64,000 nucleotides of DNA from assembly GCA_027491255.1 (NCBI GenBank), contig JAIXWM010000079.1:32907-96906 (forward strand), written 5' to 3'. The stretch comes from Rubrivivax sp. (GTDB lineage: Bacteria; Pseudomonadota; Gammaproteobacteria; Burkholderiales; Burkholderiaceae_C). The notes beneath the pieces are model-generated. The model saw nothing but the letters and a program-made list of their open reading frames with translations, was not told the origin of the DNA and did no database searches. Below are positions 7,571 to 16,374 of this stretch, piece after piece; positions within the stretch are counted from its first letter, which is position 1; each line of letters opens with the position of its first letter. The translations under genes were made by a program, and so were the position numbers.

Positions 7571-8761
7571 TCAGATGATGCGCTGGGTGCGCAGGGCGGC
7601 GATGCGCTCCTCGCCGTAACCCAGGCCGCGCAGGATCTCGTCCGTGTGGTCGCCCTGGTGGGGTGCGGGCATGGGCGGCTCGTCCAAGGGGTGGGCCGAC
7701 AGCCGGAAAGGCGGTCGCACCAGCGCGGCGTCCGGGCGGCCGGGCAGCGGCAGCGGCCAGCGCATGCCCAGGTGCCGGACCTGCGGGTCGGCGAAGACCT
7801 GGTCGATGGTGTGGATCGGCCCGCAGGGCACCCCGGCGCGCAGCAGGCGCTCGGTCCACTCGGCCGTGGTGCGGGTGGCGAAGACACGGCCCACGGCCTC
7901 GTTGACGCGGGCACGGTGCGTCACGCGCTCGGGGTCCGAGCCGAAGCCGGGCTCGTCCACCAGCTCGGGCACCTCGAGCGCCTGGCACAGCCGCGTCCAC
8001 ATCGTCTGGCCGATCGCCGCGACGTTCAGGTGCCCGTCTGAGGTGGCAAACACGCCGGTGGGCACGGTCAGCGGATGCTCGTTGCCATTCTGGCCCGGCA
8101 CCTTGCCGTCGACCAGCCACTGCGCGGCCTGGAAGTCCAGCATCGCCACCTGCGCCTCGAGCAGCGAGGTCTGCACCCACTGGCCCTGGCCGGTGGATTC
8201 GCGCTCGAGCAGCGCAGAGAGGATGCCCATCGCGCAGAAATGGCCGGCACACAGGTCGGCAAGCGGAATGCCCACGCGCATCGGCCCGGCCCCGGGCTCG
8301 CCGGTGATGCTCATCAGCCCGCCCATGCCCTGGGCGATGCTGTCGAAGCCGGGCCACTGCGCCGCCGGGCCGTCCTGCCCGAAGCCCGAGATGCTGGCGT
8401 AGACCAGGCGCGGGTTGACGGCGCGCAGCTCGTCGGGGCCGATGCCCAGGCGGTGCTTGACGTCGGGGCGGTAGTTCTCGACGAAGACGTCGGCCTGGCG
8501 CACCAGGTCGAACAGCACCTCCCGGCCCTGCGGCTCCTTCAGGTTCAGCGTCAGGCTGAGCTTGTTGCGGTGCAGGTTCTCGTAGTCGGCGCGGTTGTGG
8601 TCGCGCCCACCGATCATGTCGTCGCCGCCGGGTGTGCCGGGCGGGATCTCGAGCTTGATCACGCGCGCTCCCTGGTCGGCGAAGGTGCGCACCGCCGTCG
8701 GGCCGGCGCGCACCCGGGTGGCGTCGAGGACGGTGTAGCGGCTCAGGGCTCCGGGTCGCAT
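7571..8761 (-). CDS. CaiB/BaiF family III CoA-transferase
   Basis: A 396-residue family III CoA transferase, which moves CoA from one acyl-CoA to a free carboxylic acid through an aspartyl-CoA intermediate. The catalytic Asp is in GIPLADLCAGHFCAMG (about residue 168 by family alignment). The segments VFVENYRPDVKHRLG and SGFGQDGP are characteristic. I chose the ATG at 8761, whose product begins MRPGALSRYTVLDATR; a GTG at 8773 is equally possible and the frame stays open further upstream. It lies 46 bases after the DUF35 gene. It probably activates a carboxylate intermediate of the route. Donor and acceptor are unknown. Confidence 0.88.
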   Translation of the reverse strand: MRPGALSRYTVLDATRVRAGPTAVRTFADQGARVIKLEIPPGTPGGDDMIGGRDHNRADYENLHRNKLSLTLNLKEPQGREVLFDLVRQADVFVENYRPDVKHRLGIGPDELRAVNPRLVYASISGFGQDGPAAQWPGFDSIAQGMGGLMSITGEPGAGPMRVGIPLADLCAGHFCAMGILSALLERESTGQGQWVQTSLLEAQVAMLDFQAAQWLVDGKVPGQNGNEHPLTVPTGVFATSDGHLNVAAIGQTMWTRLCQALEVPELVDEPGFGSDPERVTHRARVNEAVGRVFATRTTAEWTERLLRAGVPCGPIHTIDQVFADPQVRHLGMRWPLPLPGRPDAALVRPPFRLSAHPLDEPPMPAPHQGDHTDEILRGLGYGEERIAALRTQRII

Positions 8762-8807
8762 CGGCAGGCTCACGGTCTGGGGCGGGTTCAAGGGGGCTCG
8801 CAGCGGT

Positions 8808-9191
8808 TCAGGCAGGCGCGAACATCGGCACCGCGTGCCCCCCGTCGCTGGGCGTGAAGACCACGCGCACGCGCTGGCCCACGGCCCAGGCGACCGGGTC
8901 GGCACCCACCAGATTGGTCATCAGCACCGGGCCCTCGTCCAGGCGCACGTAGGCCAGCGTGTAGGCGGCGTCGCCCTGCCCCATCGTGCTGTGGCTGTAG
9001 ACGGTGCCGGTGCCGGCGGCTTCGCGCCACTCGGTGGCGTCGCTCCAGCAGAAAGGGCAGACGTCGCGCGGGTAGTGGTGGTGTTCGCCGCAGGCGGTGC
9101 AGCGCTTGACGAGCAGGCGGCCGGTGTCGGCCGCCTGCCAGTAGGCCAGGCTCTCGGGCAGCGCGCGGGGCGCGGGGATGCGACGGCTCAT
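8808..9191 (-). CDS. Zn-ribbon/OB-fold DUF35 protein, partner of the thiolase-like gene
   Basis: A 127-residue protein with an N-terminal rubredoxin-like zinc ribbon (CTACGEHHHYPRDVCPFC, about residues 31-48) followed by an OB fold with the LAYVRLDEGPVLMTNLVG region. Such DUF35 proteins are obligate partners of SCP2-type thiolases, HMG-CoA synthase-like enzymes and the Ltp2 acyl-CoA retro-aldolase. The ATG at 9191 overlaps the thiolase-like stop by four bases (ATGA), so the two are coupled and very probably form a complex. The zinc ribbon would be structural and the OB fold may help hold the acyl-CoA. Confidence 0.9.
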   Translation of the reverse strand: MSRRIPAPRALPESLAYWQAADTGRLLVKRCTACGEHHHYPRDVCPFCWSDATEWREAAGTGTVYSHSTMGQGDAAYTLAYVRLDEGPVLMTNLVGADPVAWAVGQRVRVVFTPSDGGHAVPMFAPA

Positions 9192-10402
9192 TGCACACGC
9201 TCCATGATCAGGGTGCCGGCCACGTGACGCGAGGCGAGCGCGCCGCCGATGCCGTTGGCCAGGGCCCAGGTGCAGCCGGGCACCTGCACCGCGGGGTGGG
9301 CCTCGCCGCGCAGCTGGCGCACGGCCTCGATGACCTTGGTCACGCCACCGCGGTTGGCCGGGTGGTTGTTGCACAGGCCGCCGCCATCGGTGTTGAAGGG
9401 CAGCCGTCCCACGCCCGAGATCAGATTGCCGTCCATCACGAAGCGTCCGCCCCCGCCCTTGCGGCAGAAACCCAGGTCTTCCAGTTGCATCAGCACCGTG
9501 ATCGTGAAGCTGTCGTACAGCGACGCGTACTGGATCTGCGCCGGTCCGATGCCGGCCTCGGCAAAGGCCGCCGGGCCCGACTGCGCCGCGGCCGACAGCG
9601 TCAGGTCGACGCGGCCGCCCATCGCGTGGCGAATGGCCTCGCCGGTGCCGCGCACCATCACGAGCGGGCGCTTCAACGAGCGTGCGATCTCGGGCCGCGT
9701 GACGACGAGCGCGCCGCCGCCGTCGCTCATCACGCAGCAGTCCAGCCGGTGCAGCGGGTCGGCCACCATCGGCGATCGCACGACGTCGTCCACAGTGACC
9801 ACCTGGCGCAGCATCGCGTGCGGGTTGTGCTGGGCGTGGTGCGAAGCCGCCACCTTGATCCAGGCCAGCTGCTCGGCCGTGGTGCCGAACTCGTGCATGT
9901 GGCGCCGCGCCACCATCGCGTACAGGTTCTGCGTCGCCGGGCCGTAGGGCAGCTCGAAGGCGAGCTCGGGGCAGTCGGGGTCGGGTGGGCGCAGCGCCAG
10001 GGGGCTCTTGCCGCCGCCCGCGCCGCCAGCCGCAGCAGCCGCACGGGCTTCTTCCATCTGGGCGCGCGGCCGGCCGGCCAGCGTGACCAGCGCGACGTTG
10101 CAGCGCCCGGCGGCGATGGCCGCCGCGGCGTGCGCCACGTGCAGGATCGGCGCTGATCCGCCCGACTCGGTGCTGTCCAGGTGACGCAGCTTCAGCCCCA
10201 GGTACTCGGCCACCGTGGCCGTGCCCAGGCCGGGCGCGTCACCGGCGCAGAAATAGCCGTCGACGTCGGACATCGAGAGCCCGGCGTCGGCCAGCGCGCC
10301 GCGCGCCACGTCGGCGTGCAGGCGCAGCACCGACAGGCCGTCGGCCTTGCGGGTAGGGTGCTCCCAGGCGCCGACGATGGCGGCGCTGCCGTTCAAGGAC
10401 AT
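9188..10402 (-). CDS. SCP2-thiolase-like protein, probably without the thiolase cysteine
   Basis: A 404-residue thiolase-superfamily protein. Where thiolases carry the nucleophilic Cys (near residue 80-90) this one reads STESGGSAP, with no Cys. The C-terminal block GGGLCNNHPANRGG is the SCP2/lipid-transfer type. The LYDSFTITVLMQLED block is shared with proteins such as the steroid side-chain retro-aldolase Ltp2, which also needs a DUF35 partner. An acyl-CoA aldolase is therefore at least as likely as a thiolase (inference). The ATG at 10402 has an AGGAG site. The gene lies just downstream of the Bug binding-protein gene and overlaps the DUF35 gene. Confidence 0.85.
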   Translation of the reverse strand: MSLNGSAAIVGAWEHPTRKADGLSVLRLHADVARGALADAGLSMSDVDGYFCAGDAPGLGTATVAEYLGLKLRHLDSTESGGSAPILHVAHAAAAIAAGRCNVALVTLAGRPRAQMEEARAAAAAGGAGGGKSPLALRPPDPDCPELAFELPYGPATQNLYAMVARRHMHEFGTTAEQLAWIKVAASHHAQHNPHAMLRQVVTVDDVVRSPMVADPLHRLDCCVMSDGGGALVVTRPEIARSLKRPLVMVRGTGEAIRHAMGGRVDLTLSAAAQSGPAAFAEAGIGPAQIQYASLYDSFTITVLMQLEDLGFCRKGGGGRFVMDGNLISGVGRLPFNTDGGGLCNNHPANRGGVTKVIEAVRQLRGEAHPAVQVPGCTWALANGIGGALASRHVAGTLIMERVQ

Positions 10403-10421
10403 GGCGGCTCCTGCGCGACGA

Positions 10422-11402
10422 TCAGGGCGCGGGCTTGAAGCCCGAGGCCTTGATGATCGGGCCCCAGTGGGCGAGCTCGGCGGCAAGCTGCTTGTCGACC
10501 TCGCTGCCGGGCTGGTAGTCGGCCACCTGCAGGAAGCGGCTCAGCATCAGCTCCTTCACGTCAGGCTGCGACAGGATCTGCCGCAGCGCGGCCTGCATGC
10601 GCTCGAGCTCGGGGCGGGCCAGGCGCGCCGGGCCCCACATCCCCATCCAGGCGTCGTCGCCGCCGGTGTCGAAGCCCTGCTCGGCCATCGTCGGCACGTC
10701 AGGCAGCAGCGCCGAGCGTTGGCGCGCGAATACGCCCACATAGTTCAGCTTGCCGGCCTTGACCTGCGCCAGCGCGTCGCCGGCGACCATGTTGCCCGCC
10801 AGGATCTGCCCGCCGACCATGTCGATCACCAACGGTCCGTTGCCGCGGTAAGGCACCACTTCCATGGCCACGCCCGCAGCCTTGCCGAACTGCAAGCCGT
10901 TGAAGTGGGTGTCGCCGCCCAGCCCCGCGGTGCCGAAGGTGGGCTGTCCGGCAGCCGTCCTGCGCCAAGCGAGGTAGTCCTTCGCATTCTTCACGCCGGT
11001 GGAGGCGCTCACGACCATGGCCATCGGGTAGGCGTTGATGCGCGCCACCGAAGTGAAGTCCTTGTTCATGTCGTAGCCCAGCACCTCCACCGGGTAGGTC
11101 AGGTGCTGGAAGACGAAGGTGGCGTTGGGCGCGACCATGTAGGTCAGCCCGTCGGGCGCGGCGTTTTTCACGGCCTGCGCCGCCAGGCGGCCGCCGATGC
11201 CGGGTCTGTTTTCTACGACGACGGGCTGCTTCAACACCGCGGGCAGTCGGTCGGCGAGCACGCGCGCGATCGCGTCCGAGGCGCCCCCGGGCGGGAAGCC
11301 GACGAGGATGCGGATGGGCTTGTCGCTCTGGGCCTGCGCGCCGAGGGCCAGGGCACAGCCAAGCGCGAGCAGGCTGCGACGGACGATGCGGATCGGGGTC
11401 AT
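10422..11402 (-). CDS. Bug/TctC-family periplasmic binding protein
   Basis: A 326-residue tripartite tricarboxylate transporter substrate-binding protein. The signal peptide is about residues 1-24 (basic MTPIRIVRRS then a Leu/Ala core ending AQAQ). The mature domain has the family blocks ILVGFPPGGASDAIARVLAD, VVVENRPGIGGRLAAQAV and YMVAPNATFVFQHL. These proteins bind carboxylates such as aromatic or dicarboxylic acids in the periplasm. No TctA or TctB membrane genes are in the window, so it must use a permease encoded elsewhere or act as a sensor. An AGGAGA site precedes the ATG. Its place inside the operon suggests it captures the pathway substrate. Confidence 0.9.
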   Translation of the reverse strand: MTPIRIVRRSLLALGCALALGAQAQSDKPIRILVGFPPGGASDAIARVLADRLPAVLKQPVVVENRPGIGGRLAAQAVKNAAPDGLTYMVAPNATFVFQHLTYPVEVLGYDMNKDFTSVARINAYPMAMVVSASTGVKNAKDYLAWRRTAAGQPTFGTAGLGGDTHFNGLQFGKAAGVAMEVVPYRGNGPLVIDMVGGQILAGNMVAGDALAQVKAGKLNYVGVFARQRSALLPDVPTMAEQGFDTGGDDAWMGMWGPARLARPELERMQAALRQILSQPDVKELMLSRFLQVADYQPGSEVDKQLAAELAHWGPIIKASGFKPAP

Positions 11403-11447
11403 CGGGAGTCTCCTGGGGTGGTTGGTCGAGGGTGGGAAAGCGGTGCG

Positions 11448-12590
11448 TCAGCCCGGGGCGGCGGCCTGGACCGCCGCGAAGCGTTGCAGGTGCTGGGAGG
11501 CGTCGCCGAACCACTGCCCGATGCCGATCAGGCGCCGGGCGTAGCGGCTGGCCACGCATTCGTCGGTCATGCCCATCGCGCCGTGCAGCTGGATCGCATC
11601 CAGTGCGCAGCGGCGCGCCAGCTGGGCCGTCAGCGCCTTGGCGGCCGACAGCAGGCGCTGGCGCTCGGCGGCGCTGTCGGCCTGCAGCGCCAGCGCGGCG
11701 GCGCAGGCCATGGACTTGACCTGCTCGAGCGCGATCGCCATGTCAGCCACGCGGTGCTGCAGGGCCTGGAACTTCGCCAGCGGGGCGCCGAACTGGCGCC
11801 GCGTGCGCAGGTGCTCGGCGGTGATCTGGATCAGCGCGTCCAGCGCGCCCGCGGCCTCGGCGCACAGCGCGGCCTCGGCGCGGTCGACCGCGCGCTGCAC
11901 CAGCGGCAGCGCGCCGCCCAGCGGGCCGACGATGCAGTCTTCGGCGGCCTGCACGCCGTCGAGCACCAGCGCGGCGGCACGTCGGCCGTCGATGGTGTCG
12001 TGCGCCTGACGCTGCAGGCCGGGCGTGCCGGCGTCGAGCGCGAACAGCGTCAGGCCCTGCGCATCATCTTCCGCGCCGGCGGTGCGCGCCACCACCAGCA
12101 GCAGGTCGGCGTCGTCACCGCCCAGCACCAGCGCCTTGCGGCCGTCCAGGCGCCAGGCGCCGTCCGCCCACCGGGCGCTGCAGCGCACCTGCTGCAGCGC
12201 GTAGCGGGCGCCCGGCTCCTGGCAGGCCAAGGCCGCACCCAGACGGCCGTCGACCAGCGCCGGCAGCCAGCGCTGCCGCTGCGCCGGGCTGCCGGCCTCC
12301 GCGATCAGCGCGGCCGACATCAGCGCCGTGGGCACGAAGGCGCCTGCATCGAGCACGCGCCCGAGCTCCTGCGCCGCCAGCATCGCCTCCACCGGGCCCA
12401 GGCCCAGACCGACGTGCTCGGGGGCGACGTGCAGCCCCAACAGGCCCAGGCCCGCCAGCCCGGCCCGCAGGCTGGCGGCACGCTCGGGCGTCGGCGGCAG
12501 GCCGCGCGTCTGGGCCGGGTGCTCGGCCTCGCACCAGCGCTGCACCGCGTCGCGCAGCGCCAGGTGGTCATCGTCGAGACTGAAGTCCAT
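11448..12590 (-). CDS. Acyl-CoA dehydrogenase (first of two)
   Basis: A 380-residue acyl-CoA dehydrogenase that should introduce a double bond in an acyl-CoA, passing electrons to ETF. The N-terminal helical domain starts MDFSLDDDHLALRDAVQRW. The C-terminal helical domain carries LHGAMGMTDECVASRYARRL, with a Glu (TDE) at the usual catalytic position. It is shorter and more divergent in the middle beta domain than the second copy (12796-13998), so the two may form a heteromer, as in steroid and cyclohexane-carboxylate pathways (inference). An AGGATC site lies before the ATG. Downstream is the Bug protein gene, 45 bases on. Confidence 0.88.
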   Translation of the reverse strand: MDFSLDDDHLALRDAVQRWCEAEHPAQTRGLPPTPERAASLRAGLAGLGLLGLHVAPEHVGLGLGPVEAMLAAQELGRVLDAGAFVPTALMSAALIAEAGSPAQRQRWLPALVDGRLGAALACQEPGARYALQQVRCSARWADGAWRLDGRKALVLGGDDADLLLVVARTAGAEDDAQGLTLFALDAGTPGLQRQAHDTIDGRRAAALVLDGVQAAEDCIVGPLGGALPLVQRAVDRAEAALCAEAAGALDALIQITAEHLRTRRQFGAPLAKFQALQHRVADMAIALEQVKSMACAAALALQADSAAERQRLLSAAKALTAQLARRCALDAIQLHGAMGMTDECVASRYARRLIGIGQWFGDASQHLQRFAAVQAAAPG

Positions 12591-12795
12591 CTAGATCCTC
12601 ATGGGGTCATCCAGCGTGGGGCCGGAAATGAAGGGATGGACCCCGAGCCGACGAACCCATGCGGGTCAGGCGATGAAATTCGCGCTCCCACCCGGGGAGA
12701 GGGGCTGAAGAGTTCGCCGTCTTCCTGGAGATGAGCGGTGCGTCCATTCGCCCAGGCGGGTTGCGCAGTCGTGCCCCGGGTCATCGGCGTGTCTC
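12591..12795. other. 205-base spacer between the two acyl-CoA dehydrogenase genes
   Basis: No gene is seen here. It holds an imperfect inverted repeat, GGGGTCATCC (12603-12612) and GGATGGACCCC (12634-12644), with one bulged base and a 21-base loop. No T-run follows on the minus strand, so this is at best a processing or attenuation hairpin between the two operon halves. The rest is GC-rich and featureless to me. Confidence 0.4.
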
Positions 12796-13998
12796 TCAAG
12801 CCGCCAGCACGGCGCGCGCAATCAGGTTGCGCTGCACCTCGTTGCTGCCGCCGTAGGTGGAGAGCTTGCGGCTGTCCAGGCAGTTGGCGGCCAGCGTGGC
12901 GCATTCGGCGACGGTGGGCAGCGGCAGCGCGTCGCCATCCCAGGCCTCGAGGAACTGGGCCTCGGCCGAGAACGGCAGGCTGTCGGGGCCGCCGATCTCG
13001 AGCAGGGTCTCGTACAGGGCCTGCCGCAGCTCGGTGCCGCGCACCTTCAGCATCGAGGCCTCGACCTCGGGCGTGCGGCTGCGCTGGCCACGGCTGAGCA
13101 GGCGCAGCGCCGTCATCTCCAGCGCCATCAGCTCGATGCCGAACTGCGCCAGCCGCGCCTGCAGCAGCGCGTCGCCGGCCAGGCCCTGGCGCTCGGCCAG
13201 CGCCCGCGCCCGCGCGAGCTGCTGCTTGCACGAGCCGATGCCGGCGATGCCGGTGCGCTCGTGCCCGAGCAGGAACTTGCCGTAGCCCCAGCCCTGGTGC
13301 AACTCGCCCACCAGGTTCTCGCGCGGCACCCGCACCTGGTCCAGGTAGACCTCGTTCAGGTCGGTGCCGCCTTCGAGCATGCGGATCGGCCGCACCGTCA
13401 CCCCCGGCGAGGCCATGTCGATCAGCAGGAAGCTGATGCCCTCCTGCGGCTTGGCGGCCTGCGGGTCGGTGCGCACCAGCGCGAACATCATCGAGCACCA
13501 GGTGGCGTAGGACGTCCAGACCTTGTGGCCGTTGACGACGAAATGGCGCCCGTCGGGCTCGAGCAAGGCCGTGGTGCGCAACGACGCCAGGTCGGAGCCG
13601 GCGCCGGGCTCGCTGAAGCCCTGGGCCCACCAGGTGCGGCTGGCGCGGATGTCGGGCAGGTACTTCGCCTTCTGCTCGGGCGTGCCGTAGGCGATCAGCA
13701 CCGGGCCCAGCATCTGGATGCCGCTGGCGATGATGCGCGGCGCGCCGCCGAGCAGCGTCTCCTCGTCGAAGAGGTGGCGCTGCAGCGGGGTCCAACCCGG
13801 ACCGCCGTGTTCCACCGGCCAGCCCGGCGTGAGCCAGCCGCGGGCCTCGAGGATGCGGAACCATGTGACGTAGTCCGCGTGCTCGAGCCGCATGCCGAGC
13901 TCGACCTTGCGCCGGATGCCCGGCGGCAGGTGCTCGCGCACGAAGGCGCGCACCTCCTGGCGGAAGGCTTCTTCCTCGGGGGTGTAGGCCAGCCTCAT
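12796..13998 (-). CDS. Acyl-CoA dehydrogenase (second of two)
   Basis: A 400-residue acyl-CoA dehydrogenase. The flavin-binding beta domain is clear (WWAQGFSEPGAGSDLASL, about residues 125-142, and the VWTSYATWCSMMFALVRT stretch). The C-terminus has the family block YGGSNEVQRNLIARAVL. The ATG at 13998 overlaps the upstream acyl-CoA synthetase stop by four bases, so they are coupled; upstream in-frame starts are less likely. It presumably desaturates the acyl-CoA made by that synthetase. Together with the shorter copy downstream it may form a two-subunit dehydrogenase (inference). Confidence 0.9.
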   Translation of the reverse strand: MRLAYTPEEEAFRQEVRAFVREHLPPGIRRKVELGMRLEHADYVTWFRILEARGWLTPGWPVEHGGPGWTPLQRHLFDEETLLGGAPRIIASGIQMLGPVLIAYGTPEQKAKYLPDIRASRTWWAQGFSEPGAGSDLASLRTTALLEPDGRHFVVNGHKVWTSYATWCSMMFALVRTDPQAAKPQEGISFLLIDMASPGVTVRPIRMLEGGTDLNEVYLDQVRVPRENLVGELHQGWGYGKFLLGHERTGIAGIGSCKQQLARARALAERQGLAGDALLQARLAQFGIELMALEMTALRLLSRGQRSRTPEVEASMLKVRGTELRQALYETLLEIGGPDSLPFSAEAQFLEAWDGDALPLPTVAECATLAANCLDSRKLSTYGGSNEVQRNLIARAVLAA

Positions 13999-16139
13999 GT
14001 GCCGGCCTCCACGCACAGCAGCGCGTCCAGCGCCAGCACGCCGTCGGGCCGCGCCACCAGCGGGTTGACGTCAATCTCGGTGATCGCCGGGTTGGCGCGC
14101 ATCTGCGCGCCGATGACCGCCACCACGCGCGCCACGGCCTCGAGGTTCGCCCCCGGGGCGCCGCGGATGCCGGCCAGCAGCGGCGCGGCCTTCAGTTGCT
14201 GCAGTTCGTCGACGATGTCGGCCTCGGCCAGATCGGCGGGCAGCACGCGCACGTCCTTCAGCGCCTCGATCCACACGCCACCCAGGCCCACCAGCACCAC
14301 CGGGCCCCACTGCGGGTCGCGCCGGGCGCCGACCACGAGCTCGACGCCGCGCGCGCCCATCGCCTCTACCAGCACGCCGTCGAGGGTGAGATCGGGCCGG
14401 TGGCGCGCCACGCTGGCATGCAGGCGCGCCCAGCCCTTGCACAGCGCGGCCTCGTCGGTCAGGCCGACGACCACGCCGCCGACGTCGCTCTTGTGCGGCA
14501 ATTCGCTGGCCTGGGCCTTCAGCACCACCGGGTAGCCGATGCGCGCGGCCACGGCCAGCGCCTCGTCAAGATCGCGCGCCAGCGCCCCCGGCGGCACCGG
14601 GATGCCGGCCGCCGCCAGCCAGGCCTTGCCCTGGTGCTCGGCATACAGGCCGTTGGCGGGTACTGGGCCGGGCAGCGGCAGCGCGGCAGGGGCGGCTGCG
14701 GCGGCACGCCCCGCGCGCTGCAGCGCGCTGCCGTAGGCCGCCACGCGCCGCAGCGCGCGCAGGGCCCGGTCGGGTGAGCGGAACAGCGGCACGCCGCTGG
14801 CGCGGATGGCCTCCGTGAAGAAGGGCTCGACCGGCGCGTGGTCGCCGGTCAACACCAGCACCGTGGGCTTGGCGGCGCACGCAAGCGCCGGCACGATGTG
14901 CTCGGCCTTGTCGCGCTGCGCGATCACCGGCCCCACCGGGATGCTGAGCACGCCGCTGCCGATGGCAGGGTCGGCCAGCATGGCGTGGATCAGCTCGCCG
15001 ATCAGGCCCGGCTGGCGCACGCCGATGGTGGTGTAGTCCAGCGGGTTCTCGGCCACCGCATAGTCGGGCAGCAGCGCCTTCAGCGCCGCCGTGGTGGGCG
15101 CCGACAGCGCCGGCAGCGGCAGGCCGATGTCGTCGGCGAAGTCCAGCGCCAGGTTCTTCATCGCGCCCGAGCCGGTGACGAAGGCGGTGCCGCCCTCGGG
15201 CGGCTGCGGGTAGCGCATCAGCACCGCGGTGGTGTCGAACAGCTCGTCCAGCGTGTCGACCAGCACCAGGGCCTCGCGCCGCAGCAGTGCGCTGGCGCTG
15301 GCGTGGTCGCCCGCCAGCGCCCCGGTGTGCGAGGCGGCGGCGTCGCGGGCACGGGCGCTGCGGCCGGGCATCAGCAGCACCACCGGCTTGCCGGCAGCAC
15401 GGGCCTGGCGCGCGAGCGCCAGGAACAGCTGCGGCCGGCGGATCTGCTCGGCGTACAGCGCGACCACCCGGATCTGCGGGTCGGCCAGGTAGTGCGCGAG
15501 CACGTCTTCCACCGTCACCGAGGCTTCGTTGCCCGTGGAGACGACGCAAGGCACGACCAGCCCGCGCGCGAGCAGCGCATCGCGCAGGTTGGCGGCCATC
15601 GCGCCGCTCTGCGCCAGCACCCCCACACCGGGGCGGCCCTCGGCCGGGTTGGGGGGCAGCGCCTCGAAGGTCAGCGGCACCGCGTCCTGGTAGTTGGTGT
15701 AGCCCATGCAGTTGGGCCCGAGCAGCAGCATGCCGGTGGATGCGGCCAGCTCGGCCACCCGCTGCTGGCGCGCGCGACCCTCGTCGCCCGCCTCGGCATA
15801 GCCCGAGGCGAACAGCACCGCGCTGCGGCAGCCGCGCGCGGCCAGGCTGCGCAGCGCGTCCAGCACGCCCGCCTCGGGGATGGCCAGCACGGCCAGATCC
15901 AGGTCGGTGGGCAGTTCGTCGACGGTCTTGACGCAGTCGCGGCCCTCGATCTGCGCGCTGCTGCGGCTGACCAGGTGCAGCGCACCGGGGTAGCCGAAGC
16001 GCAGCAGGTTGCCGAGCACGAAGCCGCCGAAGGACCGCGGGTCGGCCGAGGCGCCGACGATCGCGACCGAGCGCGGGCGCAACAGGGGCGTCAGAGAACG
16101 CGGGGCGTCCGGGAGGGAGGTGGGGTTCGAGGCACTCAC
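13995..16139 (-). CDS. NDP-forming acyl-CoA synthetase (acetate-CoA ligase family)
   Basis: A 714-residue single-chain acyl-CoA synthetase of the ADP-forming superfamily. Domain order: CoA-binding domain (LLRPRSVAIVGASADPRSFG, about residues 17-36), succinyl-CoA-ligase-like domain with LGPNCMGYTNYQDAVPLTF and the phospho-His candidate in SHTGALAGDH, then an ATP-grasp domain (VVLKAQASELPHKSDVGGVV) to the C-terminus. It should activate a carboxylic acid with CoA and ATP. I take the GTG at 16139 as start because the frame upstream crosses an AT-rich promoter and a palindrome; no strong ribosome site is visible. It is the first gene of the minus-strand catabolic run and is likely controlled by the divergent GntR regulator. 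Confidence 0.87.
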   Translation of the reverse strand: MSASNPTSLPDAPRSLTPLLRPRSVAIVGASADPRSFGGFVLGNLLRFGYPGALHLVSRSSAQIEGRDCVKTVDELPTDLDLAVLAIPEAGVLDALRSLAARGCRSAVLFASGYAEAGDEGRARQQRVAELAASTGMLLLGPNCMGYTNYQDAVPLTFEALPPNPAEGRPGVGVLAQSGAMAANLRDALLARGLVVPCVVSTGNEASVTVEDVLAHYLADPQIRVVALYAEQIRRPQLFLALARQARAAGKPVVLLMPGRSARARDAAASHTGALAGDHASASALLRREALVLVDTLDELFDTTAVLMRYPQPPEGGTAFVTGSGAMKNLALDFADDIGLPLPALSAPTTAALKALLPDYAVAENPLDYTTIGVRQPGLIGELIHAMLADPAIGSGVLSIPVGPVIAQRDKAEHIVPALACAAKPTVLVLTGDHAPVEPFFTEAIRASGVPLFRSPDRALRALRRVAAYGSALQRAGRAAAAAPAALPLPGPVPANGLYAEHQGKAWLAAAGIPVPPGALARDLDEALAVAARIGYPVVLKAQASELPHKSDVGGVVVGLTDEAALCKGWARLHASVARHRPDLTLDGVLVEAMGARGVELVVGARRDPQWGPVVLVGLGGVWIEALKDVRVLPADLAEADIVDELQQLKAAPLLAGIRGAPGANLEAVARVVAVIGAQMRANPAITEIDVNPLVARPDGVLALDALLCVEAGT

Positions 16140-16148
16140 GAGAAGAAG

Positions 16149-16168
16149 TTTGGCATACCAAATATGCC
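16149..16168. promoter_or_regulatory. Candidate GntR operator before the synthetase operon
   Basis: Two nested palindromes share this stretch: TTTGG-CATA-CCAAA (16149-16162) and GGCATA-CCAAA-TATGCC (16152-16168). It is ten bases before the GTG of the synthetase gene, in an AT-rich island of an otherwise GC-rich region. The form resembles operators of GntR/FCD regulators. On the minus strand it contains GTATGCCA, which recurs on the plus strand before the regulator gene at 16342-16349 as GTATGCCA. Confidence 0.5.
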
Positions 16169-16342
16169 TGTCAATACACCAATGAAGCCACATCTTGTTC
16201 GATGAGCCTTCAAGGATCGACGTACCACTCGAGCTCACGGCTTGTCATTTGGCTATTTATCTATTTAAAACAATGATTTATATTGACACCTCAGCCCGGA
16301 CCGAGAGGGTCGAACAGACGATGTAAGTGTTTTCCCTAATGT

Positions 16343-16365
16343 ATGCCACAAATAGTATCTGGCAT
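16343..16365. promoter_or_regulatory. Candidate GntR operator before the regulator gene
   Basis: Inverted repeat ATGCCA (16343-16348) and TGGCAT (16360-16365), spacer 11 bp, just upstream of the GTG at 16375. It shares the octamer GTATGCCA with the site before the synthetase operon. The 235-base stretch 16140-16374 is AT-rich and should hold both divergent promoters. Autoregulation is inferred. Confidence 0.45.
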
Positions 16366-16374
16366 TCTTTTCCC

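Noticed and set aside
12603..12644. Rho-independent terminator between the two acyl-CoA dehydrogenase genes
   Set aside because: The hairpin has a bulge and a long loop and no T-run follows in the direction of transcription.
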